Assembly: GCA_022826565.1 (NCBI GenBank)
Contig: JAJDUP010000021.1
Location: forward strand, 1-42,809
Origin: Gemmatimonadota bacterium
GTDB lineage: Bacteria > Gemmatimonadota > Gemmatimonadetes > Longimicrobiales > Gaopeijiaceae
Length of the DNA stretch: 42,809 bases
Direction of reading: 5' to 3'
The translations under genes were made by a program, and so were the position numbers. How positions within the stretch are numbered: the stretch's first letter is position 1; each line of letters begins with the position of its first letter. The notes under the pieces are model-generated. The model was not told the origin of the DNA, did no database searches, and saw only the letters and a program-made list of their open reading frames with translations. Positions 35,981 through 42,809 of this stretch are shown here, piece after piece.

Positions 35981-36313
35981 CTATGGCGCGCGGGCGACCT
36001 CCCAACGCGATTCCTTCCCAAGAACCCCCAAGCTGCGGTCCACCCGGCTGCGGAGGTGCCTCGAAGGCTCGAAAACCGGCACATCGCGGGACGGCACCTC
36101 GACCGGCTCCCCGGTCTTGGGATTGCGGCCCGTCCGGGCCTTGCGGTGCCGCACCTTGAAGACACCGAATCCCCGAAGCTCGATGCGGTCGCCTCGCGCG
36201 AGCGCGTCCTTCACGGCGTCCAGAAAAGCCTCGACCAGCCGCCCGCATTCCCTCTTGGTGACTCCTGGTCCAACCACGTCGGCGACCTTCTCCACGAGGT
36301 CCGCCTTGGTCAT
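35981..36313 (-). CDS. HU/IHF-family DNA-binding protein
   Basis: 110 aa. MTKADLVEKVADVV opens the helical dimerisation region, RGDRIELRGFGVFKVRHRKARTGRNPKTGEPV is the beta-saddle and DNA-binding arm with the conserved GRNP tip, and VPVFEPSRHLRSRVD is the closing helix. An extra tail of about 18 residues follows. It bends DNA and helps integration and other recombination events, fitting its place in a mobile region. The ATG follows GAGGGGC. The stop is followed by a strong hairpin. Nothing in the sequence says whether it is the housekeeping HU or an element-borne copy; the location suggests the latter. Confidence 0.93.
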   Translation of the reverse strand: MTKADLVEKVADVVGPGVTKRECGRLVEAFLDAVKDALARGDRIELRGFGVFKVRHRKARTGRNPKTGEPVEVPSRDVPVFEPSRHLRSRVDRSLGVLGKESRWEVARAP

Positions 36314-36382
36314 TCTTTTGCCCCTCGCCGGTAGTGTGGCCGAAGTCCCGCCGCTTCGTGTAAGATAACCCGCAGGGCGGCC

Positions 36383-36580
36383 TCAGGCAGCAAGTCGAGC
36401 CCGCCGCTCGACGACGCCACGCATCGCTTCAACGCTGTCCAGCAGCCAGCCGTACTGCTCGGGTCGACCGGCCCGACTCCACATTCAGCGGTCAGAAGGC
36501 GCTGGATGCTCCGTCTCTGCGCCGACCGACAGGCATTGGACGGATCCTCGGCGGCGGCACTGCGGCTTCTCCGCTCCCAT
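36383..36580 (-). other. Two tandem small ORFs upstream of HU, separated by a single in-frame TGA
   Basis: From an ATG at 36580 that overlaps the previous gene's stop (TGATG), a 31-codon frame (MGAEKPQCRRRG...) ends in TGA, and the next codon is ATG TGG, opening a 33-codon frame (MWSRAGRPEQYGWLLDSVEA...) in the same phase to 36383. Third-position G+C is high in both. Neither has a clear ribosome site or family. They may be small genes, one protein with readthrough, or a relic. Coding status is uncertain. Confidence 0.3.
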
Positions 36581-37284
36581 CAGTTGTGATCTGTCAACCT
36601 CGACTCACCACCGCCCCGAATCCCCGGCCCCCTGGAAGACAAACGCTCTCTCTCGAAATAGCAGTGATACAGCCTCACCTCACCGATCAGATTCGCATCC
36701 CCGGATACCCCTTGGCTACGGACATAGGCGTTCAGGTCCTGTTGCAGCCCTTGGCGGACGGCGGATTCCTCTTCCGGCGAGCGGCGGCAAGCCAGCTTCC
36801 AGTCGTCACCGTCCTCTCGGACCGTAACCGTCACATGGGTGATGCGACCAATCGGGGGTTCGTCGAGCGTTGCGTCGTCGCAGTCTGCCACGTTCAGAAG
36901 TGCGGGCTCCAACGACTGAGCCGCCTGGGCATTCGTGTACCGACAGGTTCTCGTTGCTCCCGTCGCACCGAGCGCGCGATCCGCCGCTGTTCGGCGCTTC
37001 ACAGCGGTAATGTGGACCGACACGGCACCCGCAGCCACATCGAACAACGGCACGACGGAACCCGAGAACCGGCCTGTCGCCGCACGTTCCTCTAGACCGA
37101 CCACATCGAGCACCTCGAACAGTCGAACGACGGCGTCGGCCTCCGGCTCCTGGTCCGCCTGGCCCACTGACGGCGACGCGAACGCCAAAGCGAGGGCCGC
37201 GACAGACCCAAGCTTCGTCCAGTACTTGCCGCGACGATCGAACCCCGGCCCGCCCTCGTTACCGATACGGCCCACAGGGTCCAT
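36580..37284 (-). CDS. Exported protein of unknown function
   Basis: 234 aa from the ATG at 37284 behind AGGAGG; the longer frame upstream runs through repeat copy B and is ignored. Residues 1-45 hold a long twin-charged leader (RRGKYWTKLGSVAALALAFASPSVGQ), so the protein is exported. The mature chain shows AVSVHITAVKRRTAADRAL, cysteines in TRTCRYTN, NVADCDDA and LACRRSPEEES, and a strand-rich ITHVTVTVREDGDDWKL, ending with LYHCYFERERL. Even spacing of cysteines suggests disulfides. No family recognised. Repeat copy B sits 150 bases upstream, in or near its promoter. Confidence 0.7.
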   Translation of the reverse strand: MDPVGRIGNEGGPGFDRRGKYWTKLGSVAALALAFASPSVGQADQEPEADAVVRLFEVLDVVGLEERAATGRFSGSVVPLFDVAAGAVSVHITAVKRRTAADRALGATGATRTCRYTNAQAAQSLEPALLNVADCDDATLDEPPIGRITHVTVTVREDGDDWKLACRRSPEEESAVRQGLQQDLNAYVRSQGVSGDANLIGEVRLYHCYFERERLSSRGPGIRGGGESRLTDHN

Positions 37285-37432
37285 GCTTGACCTCCTCTGA
37301 GTGAAAAGGACCGGGCAAAGCACCGCACCCGGCATCCGTGGACACCAATTCAAGCTGTGCGATCTTTGCAGGTGGTCGCAAGCACGGCATCCGTGTCCAT
37401 GGTCGGCATCTCCGTACTCGACCCAACGTTGG

Positions 37433-37625
37433 TCTTCCCGCACGGGATTGATGGACGGGAGCGACCCCACGCGACGGTGGGATTGCCCTGCACATCCCAA
37501 CCGTCGCCGTGCCGTATGAGGCATGCCGAATAGGGAGGTCGCTCCCGTCCACGGCCGAGGAGCGCGGATCCGCATCGGCGCTCCGCTGGCCGTGGTGCAA
37601 CCGCAATGACGCCAGCAACTTGCCG
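37433..37625 (+). repeat. Structured dispersed repeat, copy B
   Basis: CTTCCCGCAcGGGATTG flank; outer arm GGACGGGAGCGACC (37453-37466) with perfect 14-bp partner GGTCGCTCCCGTCC (37537-37550); inner hairpin GGGAT/ATCCC followed by the conserved CACATCCCAACC. The second hairpin is rebuilt with different bases: CCACGGCC/GGCCGTGG, then GAGCGC/GCGCTC, capped by CGGATCCG. The arms differ from copies A, C and D yet pair fully. The tail (GGTGCAACCGCAATG) matches copies A and C only in part. A decayed integrase fragment begins 230 bases to the right. Confidence 0.8.
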
Positions 37626-37854
37626 AATGGACATGGTGTCCGGCCTGAGCGCGGTTCTCGTGCACAACGACCCCGATTCTTCCCGGACACCTCTCGGTCG
37701 GCATCGGGCGCGTCGAAAACCGCCTCCGAATGATGGCCTTCCGCTCGAACATCGACAAGGTCCGGGACGGCAACTAAACGGATGGTCCCCGCCGCGCTTC
37801 CAGGCACGATTTTTATCCCCCCCGAGCCTCCCATCTGGCGGTGCCGGGTGATGG

Positions 37855-38000
37855 CACGTCTTCAACTGGGCCGGGAGGTCGAAGGATGACCGGGGCTGCC
37901 TGCTGCTCTGCATGAACCCGCTCAAGGGCCTCAGGGAAGCCCAAGGAGAAGAACCCCGCCCGGGCCGTCCTCACCGAGGACGAGTCTTGTCGCGTCGGCA
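37855..38000 (+). pseudogene. Decayed internal fragment of an integrase related to the 5.8-kb gene
   Basis: Translation gives VFNWAGRSKDDRGCLLL..MNPLKGLR, matching VLNWAARSRNEAGELLLDSNPLKGLR of the intact enzyme (6253-6330). One extra base near 37936 shifts the frame, after which KEKNPARAVLTED aligns with REKNPTRVILSQA. The 5' part and the catalytic domain are absent. It is a relic of an earlier insertion of the same integrase family. Confidence 0.85.
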
Positions 38001-38235
38001 CGACAACTAAAGGTTGTGTGCCAATCCCCTCATTCAGGTCCGACCGGCCCCATCGAGGCGGCGTTCGCAAGCAGGACGATAGGAAGGAAGGGGATCGCTG
38101 AACGGGAGTGCCACGGGTTCCCCGAGCAACAGACCATGGCCGGGTATTGGTGACCGCAGCATACCTTAGCTTAGCTTGCAGCAATCGCCACGTTCAGATT
38201 CTGAAGATTCGGCCCAGAAGCCAGGAAGGCCTAAC

Positions 38236-39501
38236 GTGAGAAGAACCACCTACCCAATCGTAGCCACCCTGCTCGCAACCCCGGCCTTCGCGCAGGAACG
38301 TGCGCTAACCGTGGACATAACCGAGGTTTACCGCGTGGGCGGATTGAACGCGCAAGAGTGGGCGTTCTTCGGGCCCGCCTTGCAGATGAGCTTCGATGGA
38401 GTCGGTAACCTGCTGGTGCTGGATGTTGTGAACCGGCGCATCGTTGTGATCGGACCCGACGGTAGACTCGTGCGTGTTGTCGGGCGCGAGGGCGAGGGGC
38501 CGGGCGAGTTCCAGATGAGTATGGCAATCGCCGTGTGGCGCGATGGCCGCTTTGCGGTGCCCGACATGGGCCATTCCGCGATCCAGGTATTCAACCCCGA
38601 CGGCGAACTGGCGCGTTTCGTGAGGCTAGCCGACGAGAACACTCCGCTGGCCGGCACCCTCGGATTCCGAGAGAGGATTCGGGCCGATCCGCTGGGCGAC
38701 GGGATCATCGCCCAAGGGGTTGGTGGCGTGATGGCCCAAATGGCGAACTTTGCCAATCGCCGGATGGGACGACCGGAGGATGAGAATCCGGCGGGGGTCG
38801 ATGACCGAGCGCTTGAGACATTGGACCTTTCCGGTGATGTAATGAGATCTACGCCGATTCTGCAGGGATGGAGGGCGCCTCGTCCTGGCACCAGCCTGTC
38901 ATCGGCCGGCGAAGCCGACTGGTCGAGGGTGGTCGCGACGACGGAACCCCGGTACTTCGAACCGGAGTTTCACTGGGACGTGCTACCTGACGGCACCATC
39001 GCCTACTCCGACTCCTCGGCCTACGCCATCAAGTTCACACGCCCCGATGGATCGTTGCTCGACGTGCTGACGCGGCCGCTCTCGCCGGAGGCGGTATCCC
39101 AACGCATCCGGGAGAGGACGATCGCCTCCCACCTTCAACAGCTTGAGGACCGGTTGGCAGGGGGTTCCTCATCAGCCGGGCCTTTGCCGCCGCGGGATCC
39201 CGAGGAGAGCCGCCAAAGGATTCGGGATCGCACGTTCTACCACGAAGTCCCGGTGGTACGGGGGATAGCGGTCACCTGGGACGGCGGGCTGTGGATCCAG
39301 CGCCGCGGTGAGGATCCTTGGAATGACGATGGGCCGATTGATGTTTTCAGTGCGGATCGCGAGTACCTGGGCACGCTCGCTGTCGGCCAACCGGCGATGC
39401 CAGCCACCTTCGGACCCGATGGTCTTGTAGCCCATATGGAACGCGATGAACTCGACGTGCCGACGCTCGTCGTGAGCCGATTGTGGGTGGAGGTTAGGTG
39501 A
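38236..39501 (+). CDS. 6-bladed beta-propeller protein, exported
   Basis: 421 aa from a GTG at 38236 behind AGGAAGG. A signal peptide ends near PAFAQE. The first half shows propeller blades: MSFDGVGNLLVLDVVNRRIV, GREGEGPGEFQMSMAIAV (conserved GPGEF turn), VPDMGHSAIQVFNPDGEL. A middle insert rich in Arg/Glu (SQRIRERTIASHLQQLEDR) interrupts the blades, and the end has WDGGLWIQRRGEDPW, IDVFSADREYLGTL and FGPDGLVAHMERDELDVPTL. It is a clear paralogue of the lipoprotein at 41310, sharing domain order and the terminal signature, but it has an ordinary signal peptide. Function unknown; probably periplasmic. Confidence 0.85.
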   Translation: MRRTTYPIVATLLATPAFAQERALTVDITEVYRVGGLNAQEWAFFGPALQMSFDGVGNLLVLDVVNRRIVVIGPDGRLVRVVGREGEGPGEFQMSMAIAVWRDGRFAVPDMGHSAIQVFNPDGELARFVRLADENTPLAGTLGFRERIRADPLGDGIIAQGVGGVMAQMANFANRRMGRPEDENPAGVDDRALETLDLSGDVMRSTPILQGWRAPRPGTSLSSAGEADWSRVVATTEPRYFEPEFHWDVLPDGTIAYSDSSAYAIKFTRPDGSLLDVLTRPLSPEAVSQRIRERTIASHLQQLEDRLAGGSSSAGPLPPRDPEESRQRIRDRTFYHEVPVVRGIAVTWDGGLWIQRRGEDPWNDDGPIDVFSADREYLGTLAVGQPAMPATFGPDGLVAHMERDELDVPTLVVSRLWVEVR

Positions 39502-39640
39502 GCGGATGGTGGCGGGTATTGCCCAATTCCGCCAGGGCCGCCGCGGCTGTCACCTCCCCCATGGTCCGGCCAGAGGGGGCACAGCCATCCGTCGTCGGTC
39601 GCCCGTCGGCTTCGCTGGACGATGCGCTCGCTCGGCGCGA

Positions 39641-39755
39641 GGTTTCACGACGCGCAGATCGTGCGGTCCGTCCACGAATCGAATGATGGCATTCACGAAT
39701 GCCGGCGGAGCTACAGCTGCTCGCCGAGTGGGGCCGGAACCCGGTGAGGCGGCCT
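39641..39755 (+). pseudogene. Decayed 5' fragment of the same integrase family, with its leader
   Basis: CGCGCAGATCGTGCGGTCC, GAATCGAATGATGGCA and CACGAA match the leader and first codons of the intact integrase (5717-5773) with few changes, including the ribosome-site region; GTGGGGCCGGAACCCGGT matches 5804-5821. The reading frame is lost after a handful of codons. Finding non-coding leader in the copy shows whole-unit duplication or reinsertion rather than shared protein ancestry alone. Confidence 0.75.
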
Positions 39756-39814
39756 GATGGAACAGTTACAGGGACACCCGCCTAACGAGACCTTTCCCAA
39801 AGGAGCGAAGAAGA

Positions 39815-40165
39815 ATGTCGGATGCTCGCGGCGAGGCATCTTCACGCCTTCCCGACCCTCAAGCGGTCGTTTCCAGCCTCTTAAGGCAACGTAAGCAGGG
39901 GCCTCGCTTCCGCCCTTCCAAAGCGGAGGAACGACATCTGGGCTACGGCGCCACGTTGCTCCTGCTTTTCGGCTACACATTCCAAGCGCATGACCTCCAG
40001 AGCCAACAGGAAGTGCGCCATTTCGTAGCCAACATCGCCTCGGAGCTCACCGAGACGATGAGCGGCGAGAAGGGAGGCGTTAACCGGGACGCCTACATAT
40101 CGGGCATCTTGGAAGCGTTGGCGGGTGCTTCAAGCCTCCTTGGAACGCCTCTCCGCAGAGGATGA
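39815..40165 (+). CDS. Small cytoplasmic protein, unknown function
   Basis: 116 aa behind AAGGAGCGAAG. No signal peptide; helical throughout, with QAVVSSLLRQRK, the hydrophobic YGATLLLLFGYTF segment and VRHFVANIASELTETMSGEK. A phage- or island-borne regulator is possible, but I recognise no family. It starts 60 bases after the integrase relic in the same direction. The good ribosome site and normal composition support coding. Confidence 0.6.
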   Translation: MSDARGEASSRLPDPQAVVSSLLRQRKQGPRFRPSKAEERHLGYGATLLLLFGYTFQAHDLQSQQEVRHFVANIASELTETMSGEKGGVNRDAYISGILEALAGASSLLGTPLRRG

Positions 40166-40317
40166 CGAGTGGTAAGGGCGTCAAACCCGATGGCGCTAGA
40201 GATGGCGCCCCGGCGTCACGGGGAAGTGATTGGCACCGTTCGTCCACATCGCCCGATGAAGGCGGTGATCACGAACGCGGCCGGTCCGAAGCGCGACGTG
40301 TGGCGAACGTTCGCGGG

Positions 40318-40431
40318 CTACCGACGCCGACGACGAAACAGGCGGCGCGCGGCGGCCCGCACGTCGGTGGACAGTCCGAAGATGACGGCGGCGGCCAGCC
40401 CCCCGAGGGCAAGGTAGGAGAGGAGGCTCAC
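40318..40431 (-). CDS. 37-residue single-span membrane peptide
   Basis: Starts at a GTG whose GTGA overlaps the stop of the preceding gene, so it is probably translationally coupled. One hydrophobic span (LLSYLALGGLAAAVIFGL), then STDVRAAARRLFRRRRR, a strongly basic end that would stay inside the cell. Such small hydrophobic-basic peptides can be membrane-active toxins or anchors; nothing decides between them here. Confidence 0.5.
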   Translation of the reverse strand: MSLLSYLALGGLAAAVIFGLSTDVRAAARRLFRRRRR

Positions 40432-40769
40432 GGCTCGACCTCCGGGAACCGGTTCGACTGCTCGCCCGCTGGAATCTGGCGGAGCTTCCGCACCGCGCGC
40501 GACACGTCGCGGGCATCGGAGCGGATCAGGAGCCAGTCGTCGCCGAACCGTGTCAGGCGGACCCAACACAACCCGTCCCCGGCTTCGTCGAAGGCGACGA
40601 CCTCGCGGGAGTGTATCTTCCGCCCGTAGGCTTGCCCGATGATTCCGCTGTCGCTCACGGTATAGACCCGCCGCCGGTTTGGGCCGATGGTGTACGGACG
40701 CGGGACTGTAGATCCCCACGACCTTCCCGAGCAAAGTAGTACCCGCACCGTCCTGACCGAAATACGCAC
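40428..40769 (-). CDS. Small protein of unknown function, coupled to the membrane peptide
   Basis: Up to 113 aa; the start is uncertain (ATG at 40769, GTG at 40748, or an internal GTG giving about 76 aa). The well-ordered part is YTVSDSGIIGQAYGRKIHSREV, VAFDEAGDGLCWVRLTRFGDDW and LLIRSDARDVSRAVRKLRQIP, a beta-rich start followed by a helix. No signal peptide or family recognised. Repeat copy C lies 124 bases upstream on its 5' side. The overlap with the downstream 37-residue ORF supports a two-gene unit. Confidence 0.5.
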   Translation of the reverse strand: MRISVRTVRVLLCSGRSWGSTVPRPYTIGPNRRRVYTVSDSGIIGQAYGRKIHSREVVAFDEAGDGLCWVRLTRFGDDWLLIRSDARDVSRAVRKLRQIPAGEQSNRFPEVEP

Positions 40770-40892
40770 TTGTCAGGGCCGCCTCGAAGCGGTGTTTGCA
40801 CCGTTCCCCGGCAGAGGCGAGCGGTTCCACCGACGCGGGCCGCGAGCCAGGGCGAGAGACCCCGACCTGCTCGCCCCGGTTCGCCGATTGGC

Positions 40893-41125
40893 CTTCCCGC
40901 AAGGGATTGCTGATTCGGAGCGACCCCCGAGGGAGGTGGGATGGCGTGCACATCCCAACCCTCCCCGATGCCACGCCAAGCATCGAAAAAAAGGTGGGTC
41001 GCTCCGGCCACGGCCTCAGTTTCCCGCGCGGCGCAGCCGCCCCGGGGGCGGTGGCGCAACCGAAAACCGGACAGCGACATGCGAAGTCGAAGACGTGCAC
41101 GTCCGAGTCGCTTTTCCGCGCACAT
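40893..41125 (+). repeat. Structured dispersed repeat, copy C
   Basis: CTTCCCGCAaGGGATTGCTGATT flank; outer arm CGGAGCGACCC (40916-40926), perfect partner GGGTCGCTCCG (40996-41006); inner hairpin GGGATG/CATCCC (40938-40943, 40951-40956) in the conserved context GGTGGGATG...CACATCCCAACC; second hairpin GCGGCgcaGCCGC within CCACGG/CGGTGG; conserved tail ACCGGACA...GTGCACGTCCGA to CCGCGCACAT. It is the closest match to copy A. Read on the minus strand both begin ATGTGCGCGGA. Confidence 0.85.
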
Positions 41126-41309
41126 GCACCCCGGTTTCACACGTGCGCCTCTGGATCGGCATCGGAGCGCACCGCCGACTCGGTAGTCGGTACCCCGAGC
41201 CGACGGATGACCCGAGCGGGCGGGCCACGGCTGGCGGAGATGCGCCACCGGAGTGAGCTTCATTCATCGATATTCATGTCCGCACCCACGAATGACGGCG
41301 AGGTGATTG

Positions 41310-42587
41310 ATGGTCAGGTTCCCGATCCCCGTGTTGGTCTGCTGTATGATCGGCTGCGACAGCTCCGACGGCGGCCCCGCGCCCGATCCTCCGGACGCGA
41401 CTTCGGATCCGGACATTCCCCTGGTCGTTGAGACGGAGGAGCTCTTCCTCCTTGGTGGGGGGCTGTCGGAAGAGGAATGGCAAGCCTTCACGGAGATATC
41501 GGAGGTTCACTTCGACCACGACGGCAACTTGGTGATTCTGGACCGGCGACAGAACCGGGTTGTGGTCGTCGGTTCGGATGGAGAGTTTCGCCGCCAAGTT
41601 TCACGAACTGGGCAGGGACCGGGGGAGTTCCGGATGGCCATCGGGGTCGGCGTCCTCCACGACAACCGGATCGTCGTGCGCGACGTCGGCCATGACGCCC
41701 TGCTCCTGTTCGGAGCCGACGGCACCTTCCTTGAGGAGCATGTCGCGATTCGCGAGCCTCCCCAGCCGGTACGATCCCCGGGCATCATCACTTCGTCTCA
41801 GTCCGTGCCCATCCTGCTTGGCGTCTTCCCTGATGGCCGGTTGCTCACCGCTCGGCGACAGGAAGACCGTGCCGTGGACATCCACACGATCGGACAGGGC
41901 AGCAGGGAGGTTTATCGGGCACACACCCTCCCTCCGCCCGATGCCGCCGAGGGTGCGGCCGTCTCGATCCGCATAGGCGAGATGGAAGTACCGCTGCCCT
42001 CCGGGATACTGCCCCGCAGAACGGTATTCGGTCCCCCTCTGTTGGCAGCGGTTCTGGCCGACGGGGAGATAGCCGTCGTTGATTCCGTGGGCTACCAAGT
42101 CAAGATAGTGCGGCCGGACGACGGCACTGTGCGTACCGTACTGGAGAGGGCCATCGACCCCATCCCGGTCACGCCGGAGATGCAGGAGGCGGCCAGGGAG
42201 CGTGAGAGGGGTGGAGGAGGAGCACAGGTGATCGCCACGGGGCCGGGCATATCGGGCGAAGCGGGCCGTGAATTGTCATCGGCGCTCGCACAGTCGCTGG
42301 CCGCCGAGATGGACTTCGGCTCCGCGGTGCCCGTCATCAGCGAGATGGGCGTCGACCACGAGAATCGGATCTGGATTGTGCGGTCGGGGGAGGATGGCGT
42401 ATCGCCGGGTCCAGTGGATGTCCTCACCCCGTCCGGCGGCTACCTGGGCACCCTTTCGGAGGATTCCTTCCGCGTCCCGGACTCGTTCGGGCCTGACGGC
42501 TTGATGGCGTATGTCGAGCAGGACGAGTTCGATGTACCCGTCCTGAGAGTCGTTCGGCTTATGAGTCTCACGGTCGCCGGGGGCTGA
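41310..42587 (+). CDS. 6-bladed beta-propeller lipoprotein
   Basis: 425 aa from the ATG at 41310 behind GAGG (a TTG just before is less likely). Lipobox CCMIGC, then an Asp/Pro-rich linker. Blades: VHFDHDGNLVILDRRQNRVV, GQGPGEFRMAIGVGVL, VRDVGHDALLLFGADGTF. A Glu/Arg-rich insert (PEMQEAARERERGGG) and the ending IWIVRSGEDG, VDVLTPSGGYLGTL and FGPDGLMAYVEQDEFDVPVL match the protein at 38236. The pair are duplicates that have diverged in signal type, one exported and one lipid-anchored. It is 185 bases downstream of repeat copy C. Function unknown. Confidence 0.88.
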   Translation: MVRFPIPVLVCCMIGCDSSDGGPAPDPPDATSDPDIPLVVETEELFLLGGGLSEEEWQAFTEISEVHFDHDGNLVILDRRQNRVVVVGSDGEFRRQVSRTGQGPGEFRMAIGVGVLHDNRIVVRDVGHDALLLFGADGTFLEEHVAIREPPQPVRSPGIITSSQSVPILLGVFPDGRLLTARRQEDRAVDIHTIGQGSREVYRAHTLPPPDAAEGAAVSIRIGEMEVPLPSGILPRRTVFGPPLLAAVLADGEIAVVDSVGYQVKIVRPDDGTVRTVLERAIDPIPVTPEMQEAARERERGGGGAQVIATGPGISGEAGRELSSALAQSLAAEMDFGSAVPVISEMGVDHENRIWIVRSGEDGVSPGPVDVLTPSGGYLGTLSEDSFRVPDSFGPDGLMAYVEQDEFDVPVLRVVRLMSLTVAGG

Positions 42588-42729
42588 CAAGACGAGAGTC
42601 GCCCAAGCGACGACTGGGAGAATCCCGGCAGTCCGCTGAACGGCAGCGCGGACGCTGACACGTCCGGGAGTAACTGTTCGGTCAGCCCGTGGTGAGCGTC
42701 CCCCTGAAGCGGATCGTGGGGGGCTAGGC

Positions 42730-42809
42730 CTAGCGGTTGAGGATGCACCTCCAGTGCTTGGCGAGCGGGCAGAGCCAGACATCCTTGGCGGGCTTGCCGT
42801 ACTGCTTGG
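42730..42809 (-). CDS. Partial C-terminus of an unidentified protein
   Basis: An open frame enters from the right edge and reads KQYGKPAKDVWLCPLAKHW, then RCILNR and stop at 42730. The Trp/Cys-rich pattern is protein-like, but only 26 residues are visible. The 140 bases between this and the propeller gene hold no gene I can support. Confidence 0.35.
   Translation of the reverse strand, partial: KQYGKPAKDVWLCPLAKHWRCILNR

Noticed and set aside
40162..40629. 155-codon plus-strand ORF after the 116-aa gene
   Set aside because: Composition is Ser/Arg/Gly-rich and it overlaps the two coupled minus-strand small genes, which have better features.

Overview
This is a G+C-rich bacterial chromosome segment. 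Most proteins are exported: TonB-dependent receptors with a carboxypeptidase-regulatory-like head, lipoproteins, beta-propeller proteins, a PQQ dehydrogenase, a PD40/amidohydrolase fusion and metallo-beta-lactamase (MBL)-fold hydrolases. This looks like a Gram-negative heterotroph, and the mix is typical of Gemmatimonadota-like genomes. That placement is inference from gene content; there is no rRNA or marker gene here.

Layout. 1-3.4 kb: a TonB receptor/lipoprotein pair and a small Cys-rich secreted protein (all minus). 3.8-6.9 kb: accessory island with an unknown winged-helix-like protein, two copies of a structured repeat and a tyrosine integrase. 7.0-7.6 kb: Hsp20 with a sigma54-like promoter. 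7.7-14.1 kb (minus): PD40/amidohydrolase, a RES-Xre toxin-antitoxin pair, ahcY and a small lipoprotein. 14.1-17.2 kb: divergent promoter with palindromic operators, driving a second TonB receptor. 17.3-22.3 kb (minus): apparent operon MBL protein - PQQ dehydrogenase - cyclase - TPR lipoprotein. 22.5-24.5 kb: thiol/selenol redox cluster (selenocysteine peroxiredoxin, TlpA-like thioredoxin, CcdA/DsbD-like transporter). 24.5-32.6 kb: secreted proteins, dienelactone hydrolase, MBL and M20 hydrolases, asparagine synthetase and a second selenocysteine peroxiredoxin-like protein. 32.7-42.8 kb: accessory region with a P4-type integrase and its probable arm sites, HU, three 6-bladed beta-propeller proteins, two decayed fragments of the 5.8-kb integrase family, and two more copies of the structured repeat.

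Three results stand out. (1) Two genes are split by an in-frame TGA exactly at the catalytic Cys position of peroxiredoxin-type proteins, each followed by a hairpin; both read as exported selenoproteins. (2) A dispersed repeat occurs at least four times; its outer stem arms differ in sequence between copies but pair perfectly in each one, so a folded RNA or DNA structure appears to be conserved. (3) The repeats cluster with intact and decayed copies of one tyrosine-recombinase family, suggesting an undescribed mobile unit or its target site.

The redox genes probably work together outside the cytoplasm: the CcdA-like transporter would pass electrons across the membrane to the TlpA-like protein and possibly to the exported selenoperoxidases. 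The receptors, propeller proteins and hydrolases fit uptake and breakdown of organic compounds, but no substrate can be named.
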